Source: an uncultured Clostridia bacterium (GTDB lineage: Bacteria > Bacillota > Clostridia > Christensenellales > Borkfalkiaceae). From it: 64,000 nt of DNA. The stretch covers positions 62,001-126,000 of the forward strand of contig CANQMN010000003.1 of the NCBI GenBank assembly GCA_947624965.1, in the 5' to 3' direction. Shown piece by piece: positions 30,445 through 38,463 of this stretch; position 1 is the stretch's first letter; each line of letters begins with the position of its first letter. The notes beneath the pieces are model-generated. The model saw only the letters and a program-made list of their open reading frames with translations. It was not told the DNA's origin and ran no database searches. A program made the translations under genes and the position numbers.

Positions 30445-31080
30445 ATGAATCTTATTCTTCTCGGCGCGCCCGGCGCAGGCAAGGGCACGCAGGCGACGAT
30501 GATCGCCGACCGCTATCACATCGTTCATATTTCCACGGGAGATATCTTCCGTGCGAACATCAAAAACGGCACCGAGATCGGCAAACTCGCGAAGTCGTAC
30601 ATCGACAAGGGCGAGCTCGTTCCCGACGAGGTTACCGTCGCGATCGTCAAGGACAGACTCACGTGGGACGATTGCAAGAACGGGTATCTCCTCGACGGGT
30701 TCCCCCGCAATCTCTATCAGGCGGAAGAGCTCGATAAATTCGCCGAAATAGACGGCGTCGTGAACATCAACATCGACTTCGGTCTCCTCATGGACCGTCT
30801 CTGCGGCAGAAGGGTGTGCAAGGAGTGCGGCGAAAGCTATCACATCTCCACGCTCGGCGGCAAGACGACCTGCGCGCGCTGCGGCGGCGAGCTGTACCAG
30901 CGGAAGGACGACAATCCCGAGACGGTGAGATCCCGCCTCGACGTGTACACCTCGCAGACCGCGCCGCTCATCGATTACTATACCAAGAAGGGCGTCATCC
31001 TCAACTTCACGGGCACGGAGGCTCCCGCTTCCGTCCTCTTTGAAGAGGTCAAGACGGCGCTCGACCGTCTCGCGAAATGA
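30445..31080 (+). CDS. adk: Adenylate kinase
   Basis: A 211-residue enzyme that interconverts ATP + AMP and 2 ADP. The P-loop is GAPGAGKGTQ (residues 7-16), DGFPRN marks the AMP site, and the LID carries a structural zinc ribbon CKECGESYH and CARCGGEL, normal for Gram-positive long-form Adk. It keeps its usual place after secY and overlaps map by four bases (ATGA). Confidence 0.98.
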   Translation: MNLILLGAPGAGKGTQATMIADRYHIVHISTGDIFRANIKNGTEIGKLAKSYIDKGELVPDEVTVAIVKDRLTWDDCKNGYLLDGFPRNLYQAEELDKFAEIDGVVNINIDFGLLMDRLCGRRVCKECGESYHISTLGGKTTCARCGGELYQRKDDNPETVRSRLDVYTSQTAPLIDYYTKKGVILNFTGTEAPASVLFEEVKTALDRLAK

Positions 31081-31820
31081 TCCGCGTCAAGAGCGAGGAG
31101 GAGATCGCGCTCCTCCGGGAGCCCTGCGCGATCGTGCGGGACTGTCTGAACTTCGTCGGCGGGCGCATCTGTCCCGGCATGACGACGGAGGAGATCGACG
31201 CGCTCGTGCACGATTTCATCTGCGCGAGCGGTGCAGAGCCCTCCTGTCTCGGCTATTGCGGCTATCCCGCCTCCGCCTGCGTCTCCGTCAACGAGGTCGT
31301 GGTGCACGGCATTCCCGGGGACAGGACGCTCGAAGAGGGCGACATCGTCAGCGTCGATCTGTGCGCGTACAAGAACGGATTTCACGGAGACGGCGCGAGA
31401 ACGTTCGCCGTCGGCAAAATTTCCGCCGAGAACGAGAAGCTCATCCGCGTAACGGAGGAATGCTTCTTCAAGGCGGTCGAGGGATTGAAAGCGGGCACGC
31501 CGCTCTACGACATCGGGTACAAGGTGCAGACGCACGCGGAGGGGAACGGTTTTTCCGTCATCCGCTCCTACACGGGGCACGGCATCGGCAGAGAGATGCA
31601 CGAGGATCCTTCCGTTCCCAACTTCGGCAGAAAGGGGACGGGCGTCCGCCTCGCGGCGGGCACGGTGCTCTGTATCGAACCGATGATCGCCGCGGGCAAC
31701 TGGCGGGTCAAGGTCTTGGACGACGGCTGGACGGCGGTAACGCAGGACGGCAAATGCGCGGCGCACTATGAGAACACCCTCGTCGTGCGGGAAGACGGCG
31801 TGGAGATCCTCACGCTGTAA
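31077..31820 (+). CDS. map: Methionine aminopeptidase, type I
   Basis: A 247-residue MetAP that removes the initiator Met from nascent proteins. Conserved metal-binding residues are visible in VSVDLCAYKNGFHGDGART (two Asp), SYTGHGIGREMHEDP (His), CIEPMI (Glu) and the final YENTLVV (Glu). Overlaps the adk stop, so translation is probably coupled. Confidence 0.98.
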   Translation: MIRVKSEEEIALLREPCAIVRDCLNFVGGRICPGMTTEEIDALVHDFICASGAEPSCLGYCGYPASACVSVNEVVVHGIPGDRTLEEGDIVSVDLCAYKNGFHGDGARTFAVGKISAENEKLIRVTEECFFKAVEGLKAGTPLYDIGYKVQTHAEGNGFSVIRSYTGHGIGREMHEDPSVPNFGRKGTGVRLAAGTVLCIEPMIAAGNWRVKVLDDGWTAVTQDGKCAAHYENTLVVREDGVEILTL

Positions 31821-31838
31821 GCAGGGAAGGAGGTAAGA

Positions 31839-32060
31839 ATGTCGAAGGACGACGTCATCGAGGCGGAAGGCAGAGTGATCGAAGCGCTCCCCAACGCCAC
31901 GTTCAAGGTGCGGCTCTCCAACGGGCACGTCATTACGGCTTATATCTCGGGCAAGCTCCGCATGAACTATATCCGCATCATCGAAGGGGATTCCGTCAAG
32001 CTCGAAATGAGCCCCTACGATCTGACGAAGGGCAGGATCACCTGGCGCAGCAAAAACTGA
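31839..32060 (+). CDS. infA: Translation initiation factor IF-1
   Basis: A 73-residue OB-fold protein ([49 protein letters not shown]), the normal length of IF-1, which occupies the A site during initiation. RBS GGAAGGAGGTAAG. The L14e-like gene found between map and infA in some clostridia is absent. Confidence 0.98.
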   Translation: MSKDDVIEAEGRVIEALPNATFKVRLSNGHVITAYISGKLRMNYIRIIEGDSVKLEMSPYDLTKGRITWRSKN

Positions 32061-32132
32061 AACCGCGTGCGCGCGGGCGGGACGGGGCTGTGTCCCGCGA
32101 AATTCACATCAATAAAAAGAGGTAACAAGGAT

Positions 32133-32249
32133 ATGAAAGTGAGACCTTCGGTAAAACCCATGTGCGACAAGTGCAAGGTCATCAAGAGAAACGGAAAAGT
32201 GATGGTCATCTGTTCCAAGAATAAGAGCCATAAGCAAAGACAGGGCTGA
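32133..32249 (+). CDS. rpmJ: 50S ribosomal protein L36
   Basis: A 38-residue zinc-ribbon protein [20 protein letters not shown]...HKQRQG, exact L36 length. The ATG at 32133 follows AAAAGAGGTAACAAGG; a longer in-frame opening begins earlier but lacks an RBS and homology. Its cysteine/histidine zinc site (CDKC, C, H) is intact. Confidence 0.97.
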   Translation: MKVRPSVKPMCDKCKVIKRNGKVMVICSKNKSHKQRQG

Positions 32250-32256
32250 AAAACAG

Positions 32257-32285
32257 TTGACACGTTCGAGAAGGTGTGCTATAAT
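32257..32285 (+). promoter_or_regulatory. Consensus promoter for the rpsM-rplQ (alpha) operon
   Basis: TTGACA (32257-32262), exactly 17 bases, TATAAT (32280-32285): a perfect sigma-A consensus, eight bases after the rpmJ stop. Start predicted near 32292. Confidence 0.9.
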
Positions 32286-32291
32286 TTTTCC

Positions 32292-32488
32292 CGCAGTTTT
32301 GGGTCTTTCCCGAACAATGAGGAAAAAGAGCTGAATTTCCGCACGAAACCGTGCGGAAAATCGGCTTGCTTTGCGTAAAAAACAGAAAACAACCGCTTCG
32401 CGCGCGGAAATATTTTCCACTGTTTCCCGCCCGAACGCGCGCCAAATACAAAAAATATACCGAATAATCACGGAGGTTGGAAAATCAA
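32292..32488 (+). promoter_or_regulatory. 5' leader of rpsM with strong hairpin
   Basis: About 197 untranslated bases. TTTCCGCACG (32336-32345), loop AAAC and CGTGCGGAAA (32350-32359) form a 10-bp hairpin. The position matches that of the S4-regulated alpha-operon leader in other bacteria, but I cannot match the sequence to a known leader. Confidence 0.45.
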
Positions 32489-32857
32489 ATGGCACGTATT
32501 GCCGGTGTGGATCTGCCCAGAGACAAACGGGTCGAAATCGGACTCACCTACATTTACGGGATCGGTCTTGCGACATCCAAGAAGATCCTCGAAGCGACGG
32601 GCATCGATCCCGACACGAGAGTGAAGGATCTCAACGAGACGGACGTCTCCAAATTGAGAGAGTATATCGATCACCACTACACGGTGGAGGGCGAACTTCG
32701 GGGGCAAGTGAGCCTCAACATCAAGCGTCTGATGGAGATCGGATGCTATCGCGGCGTGCGCCACAGAAAGGGGCTTCCCGTGCGAGGACAGAGCACGAAG
32801 CGGAACGCGAGGACGAGAAAGGGTCCCCGCCGCACCGTCGCGAACAAGAAGAAGTAA
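32489..32857 (+). CDS. rpsM: 30S ribosomal protein S13
   Basis: A 122-residue S13 starting [20 protein letters not shown] at ATG 32489 (RBS GGAGG at 32472). A TTG four codons upstream is too close to the [23 protein letters not shown] is the typical basic C-terminal tail reaching the tRNAs. First gene of the alpha operon. Confidence 0.97.
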   Translation: MARIAGVDLPRDKRVEIGLTYIYGIGLATSKKILEATGIDPDTRVKDLNETDVSKLREYIDHHYTVEGELRGQVSLNIKRLMEIGCYRGVRHRKGLPVRGQSTKRNARTRKGPRRTVANKKK

Positions 32858-32869
32858 GGAGAAAGGGTC

Positions 32870-33268
32870 ATGGCAGAAAAGAAAAAAACGGTCGTTTCCC
32901 GCAAACGCAGAGAACTGAAAAAGGTGGACAGGGGACAAGTTCACATCCAGTCCACGTTCAATAACACCCTCGTTACCATCACGGATATGAGCGGCAACGC
33001 CATTTCGTGGTCGAGCGCAGGCTCTCTCGGCTTCAAGGGGTCGAGAAAGGGCACCCCGTTTGCCGCGCAGATGGCAGCCGAGACGGCGGCGAAGGCGGCG
33101 AAGGAACACGGGCTCCGCTCCGTAGAAGTTTACGTAAAAGGTCCCGGGGCGGGCAGAGAATCCGCGATCCGCGCGCTCGCGAACTGCGAGCTCGAAGTTA
33201 CGCTCATTTCGGACGTATCGCCCATCCCGCACAACGGGTGCCGCCCCCCCAAGCGGAGAAGAGTATAA
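32870..33268 (+). CDS. rpsK: 30S ribosomal protein S11
   Basis: A 132-residue S11 ([52 protein letters not shown]) located on the 30S platform. RBS TAAGGAGAAAGGG. Confidence 0.98.
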   Translation: MAEKKKTVVSRKRRELKKVDRGQVHIQSTFNNTLVTITDMSGNAISWSSAGSLGFKGSRKGTPFAAQMAAETAAKAAKEHGLRSVEVYVKGPGAGRESAIRALANCELEVTLISDVSPIPHNGCRPPKRRRV

Positions 33269-33280
33269 GGAGAGAATGAA

Positions 33281-33904
33281 ATGGCAGTATACAGAGACGC
33301 AAAATGCAAACTTTGCAGAAGAGAGAACTCCAAGCTCTTTTTGAAGGGCGAGAAGTGCTACATGGAGAAATGCCCTTTCAACAAGCGCCCCGTTCCGCCC
33401 GGACCGCACGGCGCAGGCAGAAAGAAGATCTCCGAATACGGCTTGCAGCTCCGCGAGAAGCAAAAGACCAAGCGTATCTACGGCGTGCAGGAGGGGCAGT
33501 TCCGCCACTACTATGAAGTCGCCGACCGCATGAAGGGCATCACGGGCGAGAACATGCTCCAACTTTTGGAACGCCGCCTCGACAACGTGGTATTCCGCAT
33601 GGGCGTGGGCGCTTCGCGTACGCAGGCGAGACAGCTCGTCAACCACGCGCATTTCACGGTCAACGGCAGAACGGTCAACGTTCCCTCTTACAGCGTAAAA
33701 GTCGGCGACGTCATCGCCGTCAAAGAGAACAGAAAGAACAACAAATTCTTCGAGCAGATCAAAACGATGAAGGTTGCGAATATGCCCAAGTGGCTCGAAT
33801 TCGATCCCGAGAAGCTGGAAGGCAAGGTGCTTGCGCTTCCTACCCGCGAGGATGTGGACAGCCAGATCGCAGAGCATATGATCGTCGAGTTGTACTCCAA
33901 GTAA
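33281..33904 (+). CDS. rpsD: 30S ribosomal protein S4, zinc-binding form
   Basis: A 207-residue S4 with an N-terminal zinc site ([20 protein letters not shown]) and the S4 RNA-binding domain ([38 protein letters not shown]). S4 starts 30S assembly and is the known feedback repressor of alpha operons. RBS TAAGGAGAGAATG. Confidence 0.97.
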   Translation: MAVYRDAKCKLCRRENSKLFLKGEKCYMEKCPFNKRPVPPGPHGAGRKKISEYGLQLREKQKTKRIYGVQEGQFRHYYEVADRMKGITGENMLQLLERRLDNVVFRMGVGASRTQARQLVNHAHFTVNGRTVNVPSYSVKVGDVIAVKENRKNNKFFEQIKTMKVANMPKWLEFDPEKLEGKVLALPTREDVDSQIAEHMIVELYSK

Positions 33905-33925
33905 TTTTCCATAGGAGGTAACATT

Positions 33926-34879
33926 ATGATCGAAATGGATATGCCCAAAATCGAGGTTTCGGAGAACGAGGAAAAGTCCTATGCGAAAATCGTCGTCGAA
34001 CCGCTCGAACGGGGCTTCGGTCTTACGATAGGCAACTGTTTGAGAAGAATTTTGCTCTCCGCGCTTCCCGGCGCCGCCGTGCAGGGGATCAAATTTACGG
34101 ACGGCACCGTCAAGCACGAATTTTCCGCCATTCCCGGCGTGAAAGAGGATGTTACCGAGATCGTTCTCAATCTCAAACTTCTCGCGATCAAGACCAAGGT
34201 AACGGATAAGGATTATACCAAGACGCTCCGCCTCGTCAAGGAGGGACCCGCAGTCATTACGGCGGCGGACATCTCGCAGGACGCGGAAGTGGAGATCATC
34301 AATTCCGACCAGTACATCTGCACGGTGGACGAGGGCGGAAAGATCGATATGGAGATCACGATCGGGCGCGGCAGAGGCTATCATCCCGCAAAGGACAATA
34401 AGCAGCCCGTCATCGATTACATTCCCATCGATTCTATCTACACGCCCGTACAGCGGGTGAACTGCAACGTCGAGCCCGCGCGCGTCGGGCAGAACATCGA
34501 CTATGACAGGCTCACCATCGAAGTATGGACGGACGGCACGTTCTCGGGCAAGGAGATCGTCTCGCTTGCCGCGAAGATCATGCAGGACCATATCAACCTG
34601 TTCGTCAACCTCTCGGATACCATCAAGGACATGGACATCCTCGTCAAGACGGACGACGACAAGCAACAGCAGATTCTCTCCATGAAAATTGAGGATATGG
34701 ACTTTTCCGTCCGTTCCTACAACTGCTTGAAGAGAGCGAATATTCACACCGTGGAAGACCTCATCCGCAAGACGGAGGACGAGATGTTGAAGGTGAGAAA
34801 CCTCGGCAAAAAGTCTCTCGACGAAGTCATGCAGAAACTCGAAGCGTACGGTCTTTCGCTTGAAAAGAAGGAGGATTAA
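33926..34879 (+). CDS. rpoA: RNA polymerase subunit alpha
   Basis: A 317-residue alpha subunit. The N-terminal dimerisation domain (GFGLTIGNCLRRILLSALPG, VKEDVTEIVLNLK) is followed by the DNA- and activator-binding C-terminal domain (DFSVRSYNCLKRANIHTVED, LGKKSLDEVMQKL). RBS ATAGGAGGTAAC before ATG 33926; MDMPKIEV four codons on is a possible alternative start. Confidence 0.98.
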   Translation: MIEMDMPKIEVSENEEKSYAKIVVEPLERGFGLTIGNCLRRILLSALPGAAVQGIKFTDGTVKHEFSAIPGVKEDVTEIVLNLKLLAIKTKVTDKDYTKTLRLVKEGPAVITAADISQDAEVEIINSDQYICTVDEGGKIDMEITIGRGRGYHPAKDNKQPVIDYIPIDSIYTPVQRVNCNVEPARVGQNIDYDRLTIEVWTDGTFSGKEIVSLAAKIMQDHINLFVNLSDTIKDMDILVKTDDDKQQQILSMKIEDMDFSVRSYNCLKRANIHTVEDLIRKTEDEMLKVRNLGKKSLDEVMQKLEAYGLSLEKKED

Positions 34880-34882
34880 ACA

Positions 34883-35389
34883 ATGCCGGGCAAAATGGGC
34901 AGAACGACGGAGCAGAGACTTGCGATACTCAGAAATCAGGCGTCCCAGCTCCTTTGGTACGGAAAAATCGAAACGACGCAGGCGCGCGCGAAAGAGCTCC
35001 GTCCCTATGTGGAAAAACTTATCACGAAAGCCGTCAACACGTACGAGGACGTCGTGGAGATCGAGGCTGTCGCCAAGGACAAGAAGGGCAAAGAGATCAA
35101 GGTGAAGTCCTATAAGGACGGTCCCAAGAAGCTCGCGGCACGCCGCGCGATCATCGCAAAGACGTACGACCTTCAAGAGATCAAGGACTTCAACGAGAAG
35201 AAGAGCGACTATAAGAAGCGGACCGAGCAGATCAAGCACCCGCTTGTGGAAAAGCTCTTCAACGAGATCGCGCCCAAGTATGCGCAGAGAAAGGAAGAGC
35301 TCGGGCAGGGCGGCGGATACACGCGAATCTATCTTCTCGGCGAGCGCCGCGGCGACGGCGCGGAAAAAGCCATCATCGAGTTGGTATAA
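34883..35389 (+). CDS. rplQ: 50S ribosomal protein L17 with internal insertion
   Basis: A 168-residue L17 (RTTEQRLAILRNQASQLLWY, RPYVEKLITKA at the N-terminus; YTRIYLLGERRGDGAEKAII at the C-terminus). Typical L17 is ~115-130 residues; the extra ~50 lie in the middle (EAVAKDKKGKEIKVKSYKDG and EIKDFNEKKSDYKKRTEQ). Similar long L17 forms occur in some clostridia. RBS AAGGAGGATTAAAC. Last gene of the cluster. Confidence 0.96.
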   Translation: MPGKMGRTTEQRLAILRNQASQLLWYGKIETTQARAKELRPYVEKLITKAVNTYEDVVEIEAVAKDKKGKEIKVKSYKDGPKKLAARRAIIAKTYDLQEIKDFNEKKSDYKKRTEQIKHPLVEKLFNEIAPKYAQRKEELGQGGGYTRIYLLGERRGDGAEKAIIELV

Positions 35390-35395
35390 CGGTCG

Positions 35396-35420
35396 GGGAC
35401 GTCCTTCGGGACGTCCCTTT
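35396..35420 (+). terminator. UUCG-capped hairpin after rplQ
   Basis: GGGACGTCC, loop TTCG, GGACGTCCC, then TTT. A 9-bp stem with the extra-stable UUCG loop, seven bases after the rplQ stop and 15 bases before the next ATG. The T run is short, so it may only partly terminate. Confidence 0.65.
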
Positions 35421-35434
35421 GCATAGGAGGAGAT

Positions 35435-36115
35435 ATGCGCTTTCCCATGCTCAAAAGCGCGGAGGACATCGCCGCGCTCGTCGGCGAAGCGGGGTTTCTG
35501 CCCTTCTTCCGCGGCGAGATCGAGGGTTTTTCCGTCGAGGAACTCACGCCCGCGGAACTTTGGTTCGCGGCGGATGCAGACGGACCGTGGGAGTGGAAGG
35601 GACCCGTCATCCGCCTTGCGCACTGCGCCTACGGCAAGTTTTATCGGGGCAAGGCGATGTTCGTCTCGCGGGAGTGGTTTCCCGACTTCGCCAACCTTCG
35701 CCGCGACGGCTACGACTTTGACGCGCGCATGGACGAAGGGCTCGCGCGCGGGCGGGACGTTCCCATCATGGAGGAACTTTGGCAAAAGCCGAGCCTTCTC
35801 TCCAAGGAGCTGAAATTCCGCGTCTGTTTCACCGAGGACCGCAAGAAAAACTTCGATTCGTCGCTCACGCATCTGCAAATGCAGTGCTATGTGAACATCG
35901 GGGACTTCGAGTACGCGCGGGACAGGTTCGGGAAGCCTTACGGCTGGGGGCTCGCCCGCTATACGACGCCCGAGGCATTCTTCGGGAGCGATTTTTGCCG
36001 CGAGGCATACCGCCGCGCGCCCGAAGAGAGCGGCGCGCGCATCGCGGCGCACCTCGAAGGGCTTCTTCCGCACGCGTCGTCGGCGCAGATCGGGCGCCTG
36101 CTCGCCCTGCGCTGA
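35435..36115 (+). CDS. Conserved protein of unknown function (AlkZ-related family)
   Basis: A 226-residue soluble protein with RBS ATAGGAGGAGAT. The pattern FFRGEIEGFSVEELTP, PWEWKGPVIR, YGKFYRGKAMFVS, RRDGYDFDARMDEG, SLTHLQMQCYV and YGWGLARYTTPEAFFG matches a family common in gut Bacillota and Bacteroidota that is often labelled AlkZ-related, after a DNA glycosylase superfamily; I have no evidence for the activity itself. Its last ~30 codons and its terminator recur in diverged form at the end of the next gene. It follows rplQ after a UUCG hairpin and may be reached by read-through. Confidence 0.75.
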   Translation: MRFPMLKSAEDIAALVGEAGFLPFFRGEIEGFSVEELTPAELWFAADADGPWEWKGPVIRLAHCAYGKFYRGKAMFVSREWFPDFANLRRDGYDFDARMDEGLARGRDVPIMEELWQKPSLLSKELKFRVCFTEDRKKNFDSSLTHLQMQCYVNIGDFEYARDRFGKPYGWGLARYTTPEAFFGSDFCREAYRRAPEESGARIAAHLEGLLPHASSAQIGRLLALR

Positions 36116-36240
36116 AATAAAAAGAAAATAAAAGGGGACGCAACTTGCGTCCCTTTTTTTGCTTTTCCCGCCGCTTTTGCCCGTCTCTCTTTCCCTCGTC
36201 TTTCTCTGTTTTACCTCCCCCTCGCGTTGCGAGGGGGGAG
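36018..36240 (+). repeat. Copy A of a ~200-bp direct repeat (gene tail, terminator, palindrome)
   Basis: From CCCGAAGAGAGCGGCGCGCG through the stop codon, the terminator and the first palindrome, this segment aligns with copy B at 38384-38590. Most bases match, with a gap of about 15 bases near the stop codon. In both copies the reading frame is the same. Confidence 0.8.
36133..36160 (+). terminator. Rho-independent terminator after the AlkZ-related gene
   Basis: GGGGACGC, loop AACTT, GCGTCCC followed by seven T residues, 18 bases after the stop codon. Confidence 0.9.
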
Positions 36241-36372
36241 ACATTGTCTTGTTTCCCTTCCCCTCGCAACGCGAGGGAAAACACATTGTTTTTACCTCCC
36301 CCTCACGATGTGGGGGCACATTGTTTTTTACCTCCCCCTCGCAACGCGAGGGGGAGGGTAGGGTGGGGGTGT
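36214..36372. repeat. Array A: four palindromic repeats with G-rich tail
   Basis: Four imperfect palindromes of the type CCTCCCCCTCGCAACGCGAG start at 36214, 36256, 36295 and 36330, about 40 bases apart. They are joined by a conserved ACACATTGTTTTTTA linker. The last one continues into GGGGGAGGGTAGGGTGGGGG (ending near 36370), a classical G-quadruplex pattern. This array fills the space between the terminator and the lipoprotein promoter. Confidence 0.85.
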
Positions 36373-36424
36373 GCAAAAAATAAGGAAAATCGCGATAATT
36401 TTTATAAAAACCGCGTTCAAACGC

Positions 36425-36455
36425 TTGACTTTTTAATACCGGGGGGGGGTACAAT
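36425..36455 (+). promoter_or_regulatory. Candidate phase-variable promoter with G9 tract
   Basis: TTGACT (36425-36430) and TACAAT (36450-36455) are separated by 19 bases, nine of which are an uninterrupted run of G (36441-36449). A loss of two G residues would restore the optimal 17-base spacing. It drives the lipoprotein gene 98 bases downstream. Confidence 0.55.
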
Positions 36456-36552
36456 GTATTTATACTTCCATATTCCAAGATTTGCCGTTCTATATGCGTA
36501 TAATATTACAATTATGCAAATCGGGGAAAATTCGGGAAGAGGAGATGCAACC

Positions 36553-38463
36553 ATGAGAAAGTCGAGAAAATTGTTTCTTACGCTTGCCGCCGTTGCGGCG
36601 GCTTGCGCGGCTGTTGCAGGTCTTGCCGCCTGCGACGAAGAACCCGCTCCGCCCCCGACGGACGGACATACGCACGCGTACGGCGCGTGGACGGTTACCG
36701 CAAAGCCCACGGCGGATACGGAAGGGCTCCTCACCAAGACGTGCCCGAACTGCGACGCTTCGGCGGAGGGACACACCAAGACGCGCGCGCTTCCCGCGCT
36801 CACGGGCGGCGGCTACCTTGCGGGACCCGATTCGGCGACGTGCACGGCGGGCGGCAGTATCACCTATTCGTGCACGGTGGACGGCGAGGCGATCTCCTTT
36901 ACCGTGGATACGCCCGCGAAGCAGCACGCGTACGGCGCGTGGGCGGTTACCGCAAAGCCCACGGCGGATGCGGAAGGGCTCCTCACCAAGACGTGCCCGA
37001 ACTGCGACGCTTCGGCGGAGGGGCACGCCAAGACGCACGCGCTTCCCGTACTCACGGACAGCGGCTATCAAAAGACGGAGGACTCGGCGACGTGCACGGC
37101 GGGCGGCAGTATCACCTATTCGTGCACGGTGGACGGCGAGGCGATCTCCTTCGACGTGAATACGTCCAAAAAGGGACATCAAATGGGTCCGCTCGTGGAA
37201 GGACGCGAAGCGACCTGCGAGAGCGAGGGCGCCCATGCCTATTACGAGTGCGGGGTGTGCCATCACAAGTATGCCGATCTCAACGGCGAGGACGAGATCG
37301 AGGATATCGTCATTCCCGCGGCGCACGTCTACGAGGCACATCCCTTGGAAGAGGCGACCTGCCAAAAAGCGGGCAAGCAGATGCACTACACCTGCGCGAA
37401 GTGCAATAAGTTCTTCGACGAGCATAAGACCGAGTGCGACGAGAGCGATCTTGTCATTCCGCAAATCGAGCACACGCAGGAATTCTTAAAAAACCATTAC
37501 ACGCCCGCCCAAATCAACGTGAACTACTGCACCGAGATATTTGAAGCGGAGCATTGGTACTGCACCATGTGCGAAAAATACTTCAATGCGGACATGGAAC
37601 CCTACGAAAACGAAAGCGCATGGCAGCAACATGCCCCCTTGGGACACGATTTCGACGGCGCCGAATTGGTCCCCGCCGTGGACGCGACTTGCACGACGTC
37701 CGGCATGCCCGCACACTACGAGTGCAACAGGTGCCACGAGTATTACGCCACGAATGAAGCGGCGGCTACGAACAATACGCCCGTTCAGGAAATTCCCGCA
37801 ATGGGACATCATTGGGTGAGCGAAGGCGAGCTCGGCGACCCTGTTCCCGGAGGCGGCAAGATCAGCATAAAATGCGACAATGCGAATTGTAACGAGAAGC
37901 AGGAGATCGACTACAAGGACGCGCCCGCCTTGACGGGGACAACCGTCGCTAACGCCGTCCAAATCGACGGCGCGGGACAGTACTATATCAAGGGTACGGC
38001 GGCAACCAATTTGCTGTTCTCCATTCCCATCACAAAGGCGGGAACGTATCACGTCGATTTCATCAATCTCGATGCAAGCAGCAGAAACATTACATTTGCC
38101 CAAGTATCAAATGGGATAGTACATGTATTCGATGAGGCGGGAACGTCGCGGATGACCGCACGTTTTACCAATCCTAGGACCGATAATAAATTCCCTGTAA
38201 TGAGCAATACATACGGCAGTTTAACGGGAGAACTTTTGAGCAGTAGCGGACCTTACCGTTGGTTTGAGTTTCAGGCGGAGGAGTCGCTTGTGGGCGGAAA
38301 GATCGTGTTTGGTATCAAGTTAAACAGCGCAAGCGCGGACAGCCCGTTCCCCGCCGTTATCGACGTAAAGATCACGGATCCCGCACCCGAAGAGAGTAGC
38401 GCGCGCATCGCGGCGCACCTCGAAGCGATGCTTCCGACCGAACGCCAGCTTGCTCTGTACTGA
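36553..38463 (+). CDS. Lipoprotein with Cys-pair repeats and beta-sandwich C-terminal domain
   Basis: A 636-residue protein whose start (MRKSRKLFLTLAAVA) is set by GAAGAGGAG upstream; a longer opening on the 5' side runs through repeats and is not used. A signal peptide ends in lipobox LAAC (Cys27). Two near-identical 84-residue modules follow (HAYGAWTVTAKPTADTEGLL, KTCPNCDAS), then related modules with CxxC pairs (YECGVCHHKYAD, YTCAKCNKFFDE, WYCTMCEKYFN, YECNRCHEYYA) separated by GH or H motifs. Residues ~460-610 look like a carbohydrate-binding-type beta sandwich (GAGQYYIKGTAATNLLFSIP). The last ~26 residues (PEESSARIAAHLEAMLP) copy the end of the upstream gene. It is probably displayed on the outer face of the membrane; its ligand is unknown. 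Confidence 0.85.
   Translation: MRKSRKLFLTLAAVAAACAAVAGLAACDEEPAPPPTDGHTHAYGAWTVTAKPTADTEGLLTKTCPNCDASAEGHTKTRALPALTGGGYLAGPDSATCTAGGSITYSCTVDGEAISFTVDTPAKQHAYGAWAVTAKPTADAEGLLTKTCPNCDASAEGHAKTHALPVLTDSGYQKTEDSATCTAGGSITYSCTVDGEAISFDVNTSKKGHQMGPLVEGREATCESEGAHAYYECGVCHHKYADLNGEDEIEDIVIPAAHVYEAHPLEEATCQKAGKQMHYTCAKCNKFFDEHKTECDESDLVIPQIEHTQEFLKNHYTPAQINVNYCTEIFEAEHWYCTMCEKYFNADMEPYENESAWQQHAPLGHDFDGAELVPAVDATCTTSGMPAHYECNRCHEYYATNEAAATNNTPVQEIPAMGHHWVSEGELGDPVPGGGKISIKCDNANCNEKQEIDYKDAPALTGTTVANAVQIDGAGQYYIKGTAATNLLFSIPITKAGTYHVDFINLDASSRNITFAQVSNGIVHVFDEAGTSRMTARFTNPRTDNKFPVMSNTYGSLTGELLSSSGPYRWFEFQAEESLVGGKIVFGIKLNSASADSPFPAVIDVKITDPAPEESSARIAAHLEAMLPTERQLALY
36673..37055 (+). repeat. Tandem 252-bp module repeat in the lipoprotein gene
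   Basis: The sequence beginning CACGCGTACGGCGCGTGG at 36673 recurs at 36925 with very few changes over more than 120 bases. The TGCACGGCGGGCGGCAGTAT segment following each copy is also repeated. One unit encodes 84 residues. Confidence 0.9.

Noticed and set aside
32468-36478. Antisense frame of 1,336 codons opposite rpsM-rplQ and beyond
   Set aside because: It covers seven well-identified genes on the plus strand, with no ribosome binding site or domain of its own.
36145-36552. N-terminal extension of the lipoprotein through the palindrome array
   Set aside because: The only credible start is ATG 36553, which gives a proper signal peptide and lipobox and has an RBS; the extension would also lie upstream of the promoter.
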